Of a stretch of DNA of 64,000 nt, positions 28,409 to 41,600 are shown piece by piece. This DNA is from Clitopilus passeckerianus. Lineage: Eukaryota > Basidiomycota > Agaricomycetes > Agaricales > Entolomataceae. The notes under the pieces are model-generated. The model did not search any database. It was not told the DNA's origin and worked only from the letters and a program-made list of their open reading frames with translations. The stretch lies in NCBI GenBank assembly GCA_944990035.1, contig CALYLX010000126.1, positions 3,036,798-3,100,797 of the forward strand, in the 5' to 3' direction. The translations under genes were made by a program, and so were the position numbers. Each line of letters opens with the position of its first letter. Positions within the stretch are counted from its first letter, which is position 1.

Positions 28409-29590
28409 TCACGGGATTCTATCTACCCCAGACTCAAGTGATGTACGGTCCGTCATTTCAATATCTTCGGCCGCTTCACATCGACTAACCCCCGTCGTGA
28501 GTCGACCAATTGCTTTAAAATCACTCAGGGATTCATGGGAGACTGGTTCATTTGCCCAAGATGAACCACTCATTACCCGGAAGATTATGAATTGAGGAGA
28601 TAATGCCTGTTCAATGTAGTTACTTCTCGCGGGTGACACAATGAGAGTTTGTTAAAACCACGTACGCAGAATGTCGCCCATACGAATAAGAATGCTGGGC
28701 TTACGGGCAGACGCTTCCCATATGTGATGGCGAACAGTATCCCGAGAATGCTGAAAGGTAAAGCCGATTCTATGAGAACGGCGGAAACCCCAGTGTAGAG
28801 ATCTAATGTGTCATCCGGTAGATGCCCTTTGAGCTCGCGTCGAATCTGATATAGAGAAACAACGATTGCTGCTGTGACGATGATGTTGACCGAGACAGAA
28901 AGGCTAGCCCAAAGCACACCGAAGTTCACAGCATTGCCTTTGAAGAAGTCGCTACCTGGTGATGCGCTTTGTACTAACATGATCAAGGCCATTACTGAGC
29001 ATAGATAAGCGCACGAAATTCGGAGAAGAAATAGCTGCTCACCAATAGAAGAGATATATAATGCCAAAGGTACGGCAATAATCTTCCAGTTCCTGTGCCA
29101 AAGTATGAAGCAACGATAGATCTGTGTGACCAGGAACTGTCGAATGAAGAACGGCGGTGTGCTGGTAGGAAGAAACGTACCAGAACTGCATCTCCAAGAA
29201 AATTCGTTACCTGATTTGCCGCAGTTCCAAGTGTTTGCCACCAAACGTAGCTGTTGGCGGCAAGATATCCAAGAGGCCCACCGTCTACATCCCGATGTTC
29301 AATCCACATGAATTCCATGAAAACAACATTGTTGAAAACGACGATAGCCGTTAAACAGACCGAGAGGGACGAAATAGCCATGTACCATGTCCTCACTTTC
29401 CGAGATTTTGGAGGTAAGTGGCAGTAACGATTGAAGGTGTGCCCGAACATATAAAGTTCAAAGCCTACGATATCATGATCAATTCGAAGTCATATACCAA
29501 GAAAAATCAAACTGTACCGTAGCATATTGACATAAAGATAACCCCGAAGTAAAGCGACCTCTCCAGCTGCAAGTCGCTTGATCCACCCAT
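28409..29590 (-). CDS. Multipass membrane protein of an uncharacterised Agaricomycete family
   Basis: Start MGGSSDLQLERSLYFGVIFMS; intron GTACAGTTTG...TATCGTAG gives YGFELYMFGHTFNRY. Seven hydrophobic segments follow: around WYMAISSLSVCLTAIVVFNNV, WWQTLGTAANQVTNFLGDA-L-IYRCFILW, WKIIAVPLALYISSIG, VNFGVLWASLSVSVNIIVTA, TGVSAVLIESALPFSILGIL, and FLFVWATFCALSPQFIIFRV. The cytosolic tail is acidic and Ser/Thr-rich (AAEDIEMTDRTSLESGVD). The pattern of a FGDALLIYRCF-like motif plus ESALPFSILGI plus LSPQFIIFRV recurs in large families of seven-helix proteins in mushroom genomes; ligand and function are unknown. Introns fit at every join. Confidence 0.75.
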
Positions 29591-30232
29591 CGAGGTATGA
29601 GGAAAGAGGAGAGAAAGAGCGGATGCCTTGCTTTGGCCTGCAGGCTATTTCGGCTTAGAAACTGTTACAAGTGGCGTCAACGTTGTTGACAAGTTACAAC
29701 TTCTTGCAACCACTTAATGAAACGCGGTCTAGCCTGATTCGTCATCAGTACCCACACGTTCAATACTCAGGGATGAAAGACGAGACTGCCAGCGGAACGA
29801 TAGAGTGCTGGACATGAAGTGACAACCCTGTAAACCGTCGTGATAAGCACAGAAGCTACTGATGGATCCATTGAAATATTTCCCGGCTATCGATGCATAT
29901 CATCTACAAGGTATTTTCATAGCTAACCTGGTCTGAATTTACGACATCGTCTGGGGAGGAATGTAAATGGGATATACCCCGGATTCAGATCACTGCGGGC
30001 AGCCTGATTTTAGAACGAGGCTGGTCATAAAGTGACGCTGCAACTTCGATAATGGCGCCGTAGGATATTATTACTAAAACGCCCAGTGATGGAAAAGCTC
30101 TGGGTGCCGTCAGCGTCTTGGGCAGCTTGATGAGATAGATGGGCGGTCAGGTAATACGACACCAATGGCAACCCAGTTGTGAGATAGACTCGATACATAT
30201 AGAGGTACAGGATTTAATGTGCCAGTCTTTAG
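29591..30232. other. Intergenic stretch
   Basis: Promoter side of the membrane-protein gene and 3' side of the phospholipase gene. No coding frame, RNA or repeat I can support. Confidence 0.4.
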
Positions 30233-33200
30233 CTAGTGACTTTGCTCGCGAACATTGGATTCGATGAAAAGTGTTGAGAACAGATACGGCATAAGTTGTG
30301 TGTCGTGTAAGGGAAGATGGCGATAACCTTGGGAGGAGGTAGTCAGTATTCAAGTAGTGTGTTGTGGAAATCGTGAACAACTAACCAGGTTGTAGGCAAG
30401 AGAGTGGCGTGAAGTAACTCGCAATTGGTCTATCGTCGTGGCCATCCTTGCCCTCTTGGAGAACTCTGAACTCCACGAAGATGAGATCCTGCATTTCTTT
30501 CCCGCCGACACAGTCAAACGGGAGCGAGAGCGTATCTTGCCAGACCGGGTTGAACCCGTTGTTCTTGATTAGCTTCGTTTGAGCGCTTACCATTCGAACA
30601 GCGGTATGTGCATTCTTTGCAGATGCACCTGATGTCGGAAGGGAGGAGGCTTCTTTGGAGACCTGGCCACTACCGACGGATCCAGTTATAGTTATCCCAT
30701 CCGCCGGCAGCGGTGAATGATTCCAATCCGGAATATGAAGCGTAACCCGTACGGAGGGATCTACCACCGACTTCTCAACAATCTCTTGACCGATCTCGTC
30801 CTTCAGGCGAGGGAGTTGCTGCGCTGATATAATCTGAGGTTGGGTGAAGTCAATATACTTGGTAGTTCGCAATGCAAACCCCTACACACCGTGACCTCAA
30901 AGACGTGATTCGTCCTCTTTCCCAGCAAGGCCTCTTCCGACTCACGGAGTGCTAATGGCTTGAGAACATAGCCAGCTCTTCCGTTACGTAGGAACATGGC
31001 CTGCGTCATCATGTAACCAATATCTGAAATCGCGTCGGTAAGCACATGATAATCCTGACACTAACCAAAACATACCGAAAGTTTGCCAGTTAACTGCGAC
31101 GACTTGTGCGCCAGCTGCCCAGAACCGGTTGGGCTCATAGTTACTCGAGTCGAACCTAAGCCCCTTCGGATAAATCCTGACCATACAGCTTCGAGTATGT
31201 CGTATAAGGTTCCGCAATCCATCGACACTCTTCGCCGCATCGGGGGTAGCCTCCTGTTTACTGCCGGCTTTCGCAATCATGCGATTGGCCTGAGATTCAG
31301 AGAGGGAGAACATGTATTCTGGTTCATATTCGATAGTCCCGTCGAATCCGTGACACTTGATCCCGACGGTGTATACGAGAAGAGATGCAAGGGAAAGGGA
31401 CATCAGTGCTTTGTTGAAGGAAGCCCTCTTCTCTTCGAGCGTGGAGGTTGTTGGCTTGCCGCGGAGACCACGCCATTTCTCCTTGAGCTTTGCCTTGATT
31501 GACTCCTCAAATTCCTCATCCTCAGAAGACGAGGAGGTCTCAGCGTCCAGAACAGCTTGTTTCTCGACGGCTTTCTGTAGGCGTATGACGTCTAACTGCG
31601 CAACAACATACAGATTCTTCGCCTAGTAAAAGGTGTCAGCTATAAATCATCGGGAGTAATTATCGACCGACCTTCAACAGGATCATCCCTTTCAAAGATT
31701 CGGGACTTGGTAGCTGTTCCAGCTTCGGCCGACCCTCGACTGGAGCCTTCACAAGCTTATCCCCAAAGGTTTCAGCCATAATCTCCACGAGCTTATCCTG
31801 CTGGGCAAGACCGCAGTGTATCTCCGCCGATACAATGATTGGGTAGGGAGACGTCGTGAAACCGTATTTTGATATGGCCGTACAGATATCGCGAACGGTG
31901 ACGGCTGAGGTGAAGGTCTTTCCGTGGAATACGACAGGTTCTTCTTTGCCGTCGTATATATCCACTGGATGGAAATCGTCAATTGTCGAGAATACGATAG
32001 AAAGTGAGAAGACCAACATTCGACACATCTGCACCCATGAAGAAGTGCACGGATATATCCCTCAATCGTGCTCACACCCATGAGTTGATGCCCGATGAGG
32101 TACGTATTGTGGGAGGAAGAGACGTAGTAGTCGCAAATGGGCCGGGTCATATCCTGCCAGATTTGCCTATCCTTTTGGGCGAATGCTGTATTATCGAAAG
32201 AAAGAAGGAAAGCAGAGAATGCCTCCAGGTCGAATGTCGGCGGTCCGGCTGTCGGATCGTTCGAGGAAGAGGCATATTTCGTGAAAACGGTATCCAGCTC
32301 TTCATTTGTGAGAGTTGACTAGCTTGACCGTTAGTAGAGATAACATGGAAGAAATTAATAAAACGTACCCCTTGTGTTTTCTGCATGAAGTTGAAGAATG
32401 CGTTAAAGTCCAGCTTTCCGCCGTTATCGTCACATATTTTCTTGTATAGCTCCTCGAGCTCTGGACGCCGTCTGAGTTTCTTGACGAACTTCTGGAATTC
32501 GGCGAAGTCCAGGTATCCTTTCTTTCCTATGTCATTCTCCTGTAATAGAATCTGAATAAGAGACCGCTCAAGGCGTACGGAAAACTCACGTCAAACAAAG
32601 CCTTGGCATTCTGAGACTCCAGATTTGCATTTAACCTCCAACAGAGCCACTTCACCTCGTCAAAGCTCAACTTCCGGTCCCCACTCTTATCCGCACTCTT
32701 CCAGTACTGCTTCTCCCAAATCGCCTGCCGAGTTCCAACATCCCCAAACCCGCTAACAAGCCCTTGACGAATGGAGAAGAGCTTCCGAAGGGAAGTGTCC
32801 CACATCTTGCATATCTCCTCGGTATCGGCGATCATATGAAGCGTCTTGTATGTGCTGTCAAGGATGTAGACGACCGTAATCCATCGATGCTCGGTATCCG
32901 TTGGATAGCTGAATAGAGCACGATAGTAACGGGCATCTTCGCCGCTTCGTATTTCCTTGATACTTTCAATTGCGACTATAACAGGTTGGAAGATGACACA
33001 AATGCCAGTCATAGATCGGTAAACTCACTCGCGCCATCTTTGCCACCTTTCACGAAAAGGATCTTGCCTTCGTCAGGATCGAGCCTAAATATACGCCTTT
33101 TCTCCTCCCTCGACCTGACTTTCGTCATCTCCGTCCCCACCAGTAAAAGCTGCGGAATATCCAATGCGCCATCCCCTGCTTCCTGCTGAACGGACGCGTC

Positions 33201-33347
33201 AATGGCCTGAGACGAAGGCACTACTTGACCTGCGGCAGCCGGCCCGGGAGAGGGCGATCTGGAGCGAACGATCTCTGCTGAGAGTCGAGCAATCTTCCGG
33301 CGTTCTTTGCGAACCCAATTCGAAGCAGCCGTAGGTGAGAGGTGCAT
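30233..33347 (-). CDS. Phosphoinositide-specific phospholipase C
   Basis: Cleaves PtdIns(4,5)P2 to diacylglycerol and inositol trisphosphate at membranes. Order of domains: basic N-terminus; PH-like domain (residues about 55-200, GEDARYYRALFSYPTDTEHRWITVVYILD); EF-hand region (WKSADKSGDRKLSFDEVKWL and ENDIGKKGYLDFAEFQKFVKKL); X box (DYYVSSSHNTYLIGHQLMG with the first catalytic His, RCVELDIYDGKEEPVVFHGKT with Glu/Asp and the second catalytic His); acidic linker (SSSSEDEEFEESI); Y box (SKSVDGLRNLIRHTRSCMVR and YPKGLRFDSSNYEPNRFWAAG); and a C2 domain ending RVLQEGKDGHDDRPIASYFT, then PGYRHLPLHDTQLMPYLFS. The last exon ends FIESNVREQSH at 30233. About eleven introns, all joins in phase. Resembles delta-type/fungal Plc1. 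Confidence 0.92.
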
Positions 33348-33653
33348 GGTTGTTATTCAGATGACTGCGGATTGAATGGAGAGAACGACGAGGTGGCTAT
33401 CGATGATGGTGGCAATGGATTGGTGGAGCCATAAAACATGCTGATCAGGATCAGCCACAGTCCACCTCATGGGGATGTCCACAACTCAAGGCACGTCGAC
33501 ACGTTAATTAAGCGTAAAGTAATTGAATTGTAGCTGCTGGTAGATATACATTGGCGTTACGAGGCAAAATACTGTACATGGTGATAATACGCCACATAAG
33601 GAGAGCATGAACGAAGAGTAACTAAGCACAGAAAAAACCTAGGTTCACAAGAC
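33348..33653. other. Short intergenic stretch
   Basis: Promoter of the phospholipase C gene and 3' end of the next minus-strand gene. Nothing else seen. Confidence 0.4.
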
Positions 33654-34444
33654 CTACTCCTGGGAGGACGCAACCGATGGATCAGAGAGATCACCCTGAC
33701 CAAGAACCACAATCTGAGGACGTCCAGCCAATCGACGCTTCGGAAGTGGTTTAATGGGCCGGCTGGGGACGAAGCAAGTTATGATCTCTGCGTCGTCAGA
33801 GTCTTCATCTGAGTCAAAGGAGTCCGAGTCGTCAGCGTCTGAATGGGTACGAGATGATGCAGAAGAAGAGCTAGAAGTCGACATTTCCTTATCCTGATCA
33901 AGGGAGCTTGAGGATCCCTGACGACGCTGCTCGTAGACACCGAGACCAAGGTTCTGGATACGGGAATGAGCGAAACTTTAAACGACAAGAGATCCAGGAA
34001 TGACGTACCATTTGGATGTACTGGTCGCTGGTCTCGGTAACGACCTCCATATTGACGCTATCTGGATCCTCCTGAGCCTTACGAGTGATATCCTGGTTTG
34101 AAGCTGCAAGAGCAGGTAGAAAGGCTTGCACACGAGAGAGTACTGTGTATAATATTAGGGGATTTGCAGGCACGGCAGAACTTGATTTGAACATACGTTC
34201 GCTTGGGGGAGCGACGAAGTGAGGTTTAGAGGTGTCACCGAAGGTAACCTGAGGTCCATCTTGTGCAATACTTTGCCCAGGTGTGTTTAATCTGAAAAGA
34301 GAAGATTCTTGGTGATATTAGCTTTCGCCTGATTGGTGCATGACTCGAAGACCCACCGATCCGTTTGAGCCTGTCGTCCTCGTCTTCCACATCAAGCATC
34401 TCTACACGACGTTTACCAGGGTCATCTATATTGTCCTTTACCAT
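33654..34444 (-). CDS. NOPCHAP1-like (DUF4598) box C/D snoRNP assembly chaperone
   Basis: Small protein matching the DUF4598/NOPCHAP1 (human C12orf45) type, an adaptor for NOP58 assembly with the R2TP chaperone. The core is VLSRVQAFLPALAASNQDITR, then DPDSVNMEVVTETSDQYIQM-NLGLGVYEQR. The N-terminal exon is acidic (MVKDNIDDPGKRRVEMLDVEDEDDRLKRIG). The C-terminus has a Ser run followed by an Asp/Ser block (DADDSDSFDSDEDSDDAEI) and a basic motif PIKPLPKRRLAGRPQIVVLG. Three short introns join the frames (about 34310-34355, 34145-34195 and 33955-34010). The core match with residues in the same order makes the assignment likely; the function is by homology. Divergently transcribed from the Dus1 gene, 212 bp apart. 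Confidence 0.75.
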
Positions 34445-34656
34445 GATTTCGCGGTTCTGGAGGGTGTTGGAGGATCCTTAAGGGATTGAAGAGGACGACT
34501 GTGGGTAGTACGAGTAGCTATGGTGGAGGTTGGTCGTAAAATGATGGCTCGGAAAATCTAAGGGACTCGGCCGAGACAGGCAATGCACGTGCGAATTCTC
34601 CGGATGTTCGGGACTGACTCCGCATTCCAAAAGAGGAACCCTTCCCGGTCCTACCG
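34445..34656. promoter_or_regulatory. Bidirectional promoter region between NOPCHAP1-like and Dus1-like genes
   Basis: 212 bp separate the two divergent start codons, so both genes likely share one promoter region. Both products act on noncoding RNA (snoRNP assembly and tRNA modification), which makes shared regulation plausible; that is inference. Confidence 0.4.
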
Positions 34657-36577
34657 GTGGCAGCTTCCATTCTCAACAATAGTAAACTGAAAACTTTGGT
34701 CTCGACCACGATAGCTGCTCGACTGCTTAAAAACTCTTGGATCCGCCATTGGCGATCGCTCCTGCTACAACGCACGATGGAATCTCCTTCAACAACTGCA
34801 TCCAGCTCTGCTCAAGGCGTGCCCAAGAAGCTTGGAGGCTACGAGTTCTACAACACCGTGCTGAAGGGAGCCAAGTATATCGTGGCACCGATGGTGGATC
34901 AGAGTGAGTTGGTGCGTTCAGTGCCCTGCTCAAAATAAGTCTGATTGACCCAGGATTTGCAGGCCTATAGGAGACTTACTCGAAGATATGGCGCTCAGGT
35001 GGTATACACACCAATGATCCATGCCAAGGTGTGTTTGCTGGCCCAATCTTTTTATGGCAGCCGTCTTACAGAGCCCTAGAATTTCGTGGACGGTCCTCAT
35101 CCGAAATTCCGGGATGAAAACTTCGACATTCCCAAAGCAGAAGAAGGCGCCTTCCCATCTGAAGTGACAGAAGGAGACCGACCGTTGATCGTCCAGTTCT
35201 GTGCAAACTCGCCGGAAAAGCTTCTTGCAGCAGCCAAAATTGTAGAACCATACTGTGATGCTGTCGACATCAACCTCGGTTGCCCACAAGAAATTGCACG
35301 AAGAGGACACTATGGTTCCTTTTTGTGCGAGGAATGGGAGCTGATACACAGCATGAGTAAGTTTCGGCTCTGTACCCTCATTGTTTTAACTGGCGCTGAT
35401 ATTCGTCCTTGCAGTCAAAATCTTGCACGACAACCTTACAATTCCTGTTACCGCCAAGTTCCGGGTATTTACCTCTATCGAGCGCACTATCGAGTATGCG
35501 AAGATGCTCGAAAGTGCAGGAGCTCAAATTCTCACCTGTCATGGGCGTACCAAGGAGCAGAGGGGTCAAAATACCGTAAGTATACTTTCCAACTTTGTAG
35601 GGCCGCTCCTAACCCTCCTTCTAGGGCCTCGCTTCATTCGAGCATATTCGTGCCGTCAAACAAGCTGTCAAGGTTCCAGTCTTCGCCAACGGCAACATCC
35701 TCTTCCAGAGCGACGTGATCATGTGTTTGCAAGAAACAGGCGTCGACGGGGTTATGTCTGCAGAAGGCGTTCTGTACAATCCTGCTCTATTCCGTGGACT
35801 GCCTACATCAGAGCCAATGGTACCTGGCGAAGACCAGCCGACTGCTTCCACCTCGCAGCTGCCACTAGAATACACCAACCCGCCTCATGCGGACCTTGCC
35901 CTTGAATATCTGGATATCGTCAAATCCCTGAAAACGAAGACGAGCGTCAGCGCTGTCAAGGGCCACCTGTTCAAGCTGATGAGACCTGCACTGGTCCGGG
36001 AGCCGGAATGGGATATGCGGGCTCGTCTGGGTCGTATAAAGGTTCGTCGTTTGACCAGCCATGGGATATCAGATACTGATTGTTTTTACAGGTCGAATCC
36101 AAGAATCCAGGTCCAGGTCTGGACGAATACATTGTGTTCTGCAAGGAGATGAAGGAACGTATGGAGGTTCGTCACTTGACTATTGCTGCTCGTATACCTG
36201 TGCTGACGACGCTCCTTTGACAGCGAGATGCTAAGCTTGCCACTGATAATGGCCGAATACCTCTTGAGGATCTCGTCACCAAGGAGCCCGCCACGGGACT
36301 CGACCTGCTCCCGCACTGGCTTGCACAACCATACTTCCGACCGTTGAAGCCACCCGTGGGCAATGGGAAGGTCAACTCCAAGCCCCAGAGCCAGCACCTG
36401 AAGTCCTCTCCTGGTAAGCTTGCGTTCCCGGTCTTAGTTCGAACTATTCACTCATGTCAACCGACAGCTAAACGCGCCAGTACAAGCAGCCCTGCACCTG
36501 GAGACGTGCCCGTTGAAGCCAAACGAATAAAGCTGGATGAGGAGTCGAATGCTGAAGCTGTTTCGACCGTGGCGTGA
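34657..36577 (+). CDS. tRNA-dihydrouridine synthase, Dus1 type (positions 16/17)
   Basis: FMN-dependent enzyme reducing uridines in the tRNA D-loop. TIM-barrel motifs in order: [139 protein letters not shown]. These include the Gly-Cys-Pro loop, the Lys of TAKFR and the His of CHGRT expected for the family. The C-terminal helical part ([21 protein letters not shown]...) and a disordered tail with a [10 protein letters not shown] / [10 protein letters not shown] nuclear-type basic motif follow. Two starts are possible: 34657, with a basic amphipathic leader that could be mitochondrial, or 34777 ([11 protein letters not shown]). Six to seven introns. Confidence 0.88.
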
Positions 36578-37057
36578 TTTGGACACATGGGCTTTCGTAT
36601 TCCTTCCTTCTGCTTGGGCTTTACTATTATTACTCTAGGGCTCGTATAGGTACATATTCATTCTGTTCGTCGCAAAAATCTCTAGACATGGCAACTCGGG
36701 CTTCCCGGCTTCCCCACTTCCTTCAATCAATTCCGTCCTTGCCCGCACAGAAGGGTTCTGGCTTGATTCGTTTAATTGCTTTCCTTTTGTTTACAGAGAG
36801 AAGGCGCCTTTTCATGGCTATTACAACTGTTTCAAGCCCTCGTTCCTCCCGTGAGATTTCGTTTGTATTACAGGAAACGTCCATGGTCACAATTACATTC
36901 ATTCGTGATGACGACCCTGAACCAGGCACCCCATCTTACTCAAAAAGAAGCGAAAACATACCTTGACTACTGATAGCCATCTCACCTGGGTGCGGCTTCC
37001 TATCTCACTCGTTCCCTTCTCCATGCTTTCCTTTCCGACCACCTCCAGCCAACCTCC

Positions 37058-38315
37058 TTGGCTTTCCTGATTTCCAAAAAGCCGACTTCTACACTCTCTT
37101 GGCTGATGAGCAGCCTCCAGCCATTCAACAGTACTTGCTTCGAACGTACCTTCGGCACCACCTACGATGTTGACCCAGCAGTGGGAAATGCCTTTATGCT
37201 CAGCGGGGCGACCGTTCCATGGATACTCCAATGCTCGAACAAAACCATTCCATACCCCACGAGTGGTCTCCTCAACACATGCGAACAATATCACCGAACA
37301 CTCTGCATCCAGACACAGGACCAGCAGCGCGGATGTGCAGTCGGTCAATATTGCGGCGCCACGAAATTAGTTGGCACATCCTCGACTCCCTGTATTAGGG
37401 ATCTCTTAAGCAACGCCGGGGAGTTCTCAAGTCGCAACTATGGGTCGTACTGCTGCGATGACAAGTGGTGCACCCTGTCGGATAATACAGGGAACGACGA
37501 CCCAGGCTACAGCGAATACTGTCGGGGGAATCAGACGGCCTCGTACAACACATTGTGGGTCTGTGTTAGGGACTCTAACGCCGCCGTCTGCGTTAAACCC
37601 AGTGATAACACTACCTGTTCTGGGCGTTTCTCAGACCTACTCCTCACCACGACGTCCCCTCTGCCGCCATCCGCAACTTCCATCTCGTTGCCGACAACAC
37701 TTCACGCAAGTGGGCCAGAGGGTGACGGTGATAGTGATGGTTTCAATCATAACAACGGGATCCATATCAATGGCGCCAGACTCGCTCTTGTGATTGCTCT
37801 GCCAATCGTGGCCACTTTCCTCTCAGGAGTAGTGGCGATTCTGTGGGTCTGCCTCTTTCGTCGCAAAGGTGAGCACACTGAGAGCCGAATGTTCCCTCTA
37901 CGCTTGCTGATAGTATTATAGCACGAGAACGAAGGATGCTTGACCAGCAAATCGACTACGGGAACTTGAAAGGAGGGCTCGACCAAGGAATCGCTCCTCA
38001 GCCCGTCAACTACCCGGTTCAATTCCCCAATAATCAAACCATCGCGACACCAGTCTATCCGGCTATGGTCAACATCGGAGGAGTGGCATACTATCCACAT
38101 CCTCCTCAGGCGAATGTTTCGTATGGTTCAGCCCCACCGACAGCATCAGTCACAAGCTCCGACCAGCCCATTAACCCTGGCACGGTTAACATGAGTGTGA
38201 TACGAAGTGATCAGCTTCATGAGCCCTCTAGCCATGGTGAGATCCCTGAAGCAACGCTCAAATAATGCTAGCTAATGTGTTCCATGTAGGGCAAGATGCC
38301 AATATTCCGCGTTGA
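37058..38315 (+). CDS. Cys-rich single-pass surface protein
   Basis: Uncharacterised. The ectodomain of about 190 residues has regularly spaced Cys (STCFERTFGTTY, WILQCSNKTIPYPTSGLLNTC, TLCIQTQDQQRGCAVGQYCGA, SYCCDDKWCTLSDNTGN, EYCRGNQ, WVCVRDSNAAVCVKPSDNTTC) and N-glycosylation sites. A Ser/Thr stalk follows, then a membrane helix (ARLALVIALPIVATFLSGVVAILWVCLF) and a tail rich in Pro, Tyr and Asn. The intron GTGAGCAC...TTATAG joins RRK to ARERRMLDQQI. The frame runs on to a stop at 38265, but a donor GTGAGATCC and acceptor CATGTAG would give a shorter ending QDANIPR at 38315. The start is weak: MAFLISKKPTSTLSWLM is not a good signal peptide, and a first exon may lie upstream of 37058. Confidence 0.55.
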
Positions 38316-38617
38316 TGAGTACGGAAACGGATAGGAAGAGGGAGGGAGGCTATTAACTAGTGCTTTAAATTCAATATTTCGCCCAATCTTAGCTGTCTGT
38401 CTATCGAACTATACTATCTTTCTCGTTTTGTATCTCGGCGGCCCATCTCATGCTACTCTATGAATACATGACTTTCATTTCTCTGACACGTCGTCAAGCC
38501 CCAAGGCGAACCCTTTCTGTCCGGTTCGTTCGGCTAATCTCAAACATGCATCCGAACCTTGTACTCTTACAGCTGAGCTTTATTTCAAGGCGTAGAGGCA
38601 CATGATGCAGTAATGCT

Positions 38618-41600
38618 GTGCGAGCGCCTGACGGGCGCCTACTGGGAGGAGGCGACAAGCATTGCACGTGCGGTTCAATCTTCACATGCACATTCCACAC
38701 TCACTGCGGCATGGATAAAACCATCCTGGAAGAGTACCCTTGGTCATCCTATGTTGGAATCCCGGAATCCATAAAACCCAAGTTAGAAGCTGCACTCCTA
38801 GCCGAACTTGTCGCGCAATCGGAGGGTAGATTGAACCAGGATTATCTTATCGGGAAGAATTGTGAAAGACTCTTTTCCCAGGATGACAATGTACGAAAAG
38901 TACTACTGCGATGCTGGGAAAGTGGGTCTTTTGAAGATATCCGTCACACAGGTACGCCGGGCTTCCTCGACTGGCTTGGTCGCTGAGATGTACATCGTCA
39001 GGCTCGCTACAGGCCACTTATTCTGAAGCTGGTGAGAACAGTAAGCTTAGTAAATCCCTCTGGACTCTGGAGGGTCCTTATGAATGACATCCATAGCTTC
39101 AGATCGCCCTACGGGTCTTGGTGACATAGGCATGGTCCAAACGATGAACCTTTATGGTTGTAACCTGACTGAAATAAATCATAACAAATGTGAGTTAAAT
39201 TCCACGAATAAGACCTTTTGGGAATTAAGATAATCTAGCTGGATAGGAGGAGGCAATAAAGAACTGGCTCTGTCAGGTGGACCCGGGCCAAAACCACAAG
39301 AACTTGCTTTCAGCCTACGTCGAGGGTACCGGGGATTGGTTCCTCCGCTCTGGGGAGTTCCAGAAATGGATTTCGGGCGATGGTACTCAGATTCTCTGGT
39401 GCCCTGAAGAAGGTGGTTAACAAAGTCACAAACCTTTAATCCATAACTGACTGGGTTTTATAGCTGGCGTAGGCAAAACCTTCATTTCGTGCGTGAATCG
39501 CAGTGGACTACCTTTCATTACTAATATCGCCACTGTTTAGATCCCTTGCATTCAGACATCTTGAAAATACTACGACGTTTCCTACCAACATTCTATTCTT
39601 CGACTACAAGATGACGATGAGTATATCTCAAATCCTGGCGTCTATTTTGCGACAGCTTTACAACCGGGCGCTCCCAACAACTCACTATATCAGATCTCTA
39701 TACAATCACTACCTCACCAAGCAGTCCTACCCCTCAGAGGATGAGCTCCGCGAAGTAGTACGTCGAACGGCGACGGGAATCGAGCATATCCATTTGATTC
39801 TGGACGCCTTGGACGAGTATTCTTCTGCATCGGAGTCATTGAGGCTTATGGCCGTTTTGTTCGATGTTATACCGAGCAAGAGGCTCAAGCTCATGGTTAC
39901 GTCTCGTTACCTAGGCCAGATGGAGTCGGGATTTCCGGCGATGGGGTCTACACGTTTGGATATTCATAGTTCAAGAGAAGATATTGAACTATTCCTGCGT
40001 GTACGCATCCAGTCTCTAAGCGTATCCCTAAGCCCCGAACAATCCAAGACAGTGGTTGAGAGAATTAGAGATGTCTCTACAGGACGGTAAGCCCAAAATC
40101 GGAATCGTTTATTCTCTGTGTCGTCCTTCAAGCTGACTCAACAACTACAGGTTTCTACTCGCCCAACTCCATATAAGCTCCTTATATAACTTGGATAGCT
40201 GGGGCGACATTCGCAATGCCTTAAACCGACTCTCAGACAATATCAACTTTGTCTACGAGCAGGCGATTGAAAAGATCAATGGGCAGAACGATCAAGCCAA
40301 AAGGTGTGCACTTAAGGCGCTCCTTTGGATTGGTTGTGCACAGAGGCCACTCACTGTCCCCGAAATCCAGCAGGCGATTGCAATTGAGCCTGGGAGAGAC
40401 AATGTTGAAGACTACACCTATCGCTTGGACAGGATTTTGAAATATTGCTTTGGGCTCGTTGTCTCAGATTCTGACACCGGGACAGTTCGATTCATCCGTA
40501 CGAACGACTCTTGACTTCTGGGGGGGGAATGCACTTACAGGTCATGTTCACAGATCAGACACTTCAAGAATATTTCGACAGCGAATCTGCTCGACGCGCT
40601 TCTTTTATCGACGCCGAGATTACCCTACTCAAAAGCTGCTTTGCCTACATTTCCACCTTCAACGATTTCTCCATCGACCCCGCTCTCATAGAGGAAAGAC
40701 GCCACATTTCAGGATATATTTCCACATTTTGGATTTATCTTCTTCGCAAATGCGAGAGAACTTTGCTCCCTCATACCACCGCTATTGACGAAATGCGGAC
40801 CGCCCTACATCAGGCTCTACTTTTCACGAAGAACCTTCATTTCCGTGCATCGGTTGCTCCCCTTTCCGACGTTTACTCTCACGTCTTGCCATTCCTTCTC
40901 AGGGCATGCACCAGTGAACGCAGACTATATGGCCTACATTGGGCTGCTGCGTTGAACTTGCCCCAGGTCCTGGATCTATATATCCGCGAGGGCGCGTCCA
41001 CCCGAACGAAGATTGCAGGGAAGGAGGAGACTGCACTCACCCTCGCCCTCAGAAGCCGCGCTTTGAAAACTTCTGAAATTCTTTGGAAGCATGCTCGCAC
41101 TTCAGAGGACTGGGATGGGGCGGATAGGCATGCCCTATTGGCACTTACGTCGTATTGCGGTTTTGTGGATTTCGTACATGAATTGCTATCTCAAGAAGGC
41201 GCCAATGTCAACGCCAGATATAGGTTTCATATGTCCAAGGTAAATGGACGATCACGAGCGGTTCAACACTTTACACCCCTCATGTATGCTCTGATGGGGG
41301 GCCATGTATCGGTTGTTAATCGGTTACTGGGACATCCCGGTCTCAATATCAATGCGCAGAACTCAAACGGAGACACGGCCCTCCATATAGCCTTACGCGA
41401 ATCCCTTGCTCAACCCACACTTCCCCTCCTGCTATCACAACCTCGGATTGACGCCAAAATCGGGAATAAAGCAGACATGTTCCCATTTGACTGCTTCATT
41501 CTTTCTGAATCGACCCATCTGTTGTTCCAAAAATACCTCCGAGACGATTTCTTCCAAATCAGAAACGAGACAGTAGTCGCGAGTGCTGCCAGAACCTTGG

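Noticed and set aside
39191..39256. Alternative acceptor GGATAG to remove the TAG in the NLR
   Set aside because: It would change the phase and lose the NACHT frame, given the donor at 39190; kept as a question under findings.
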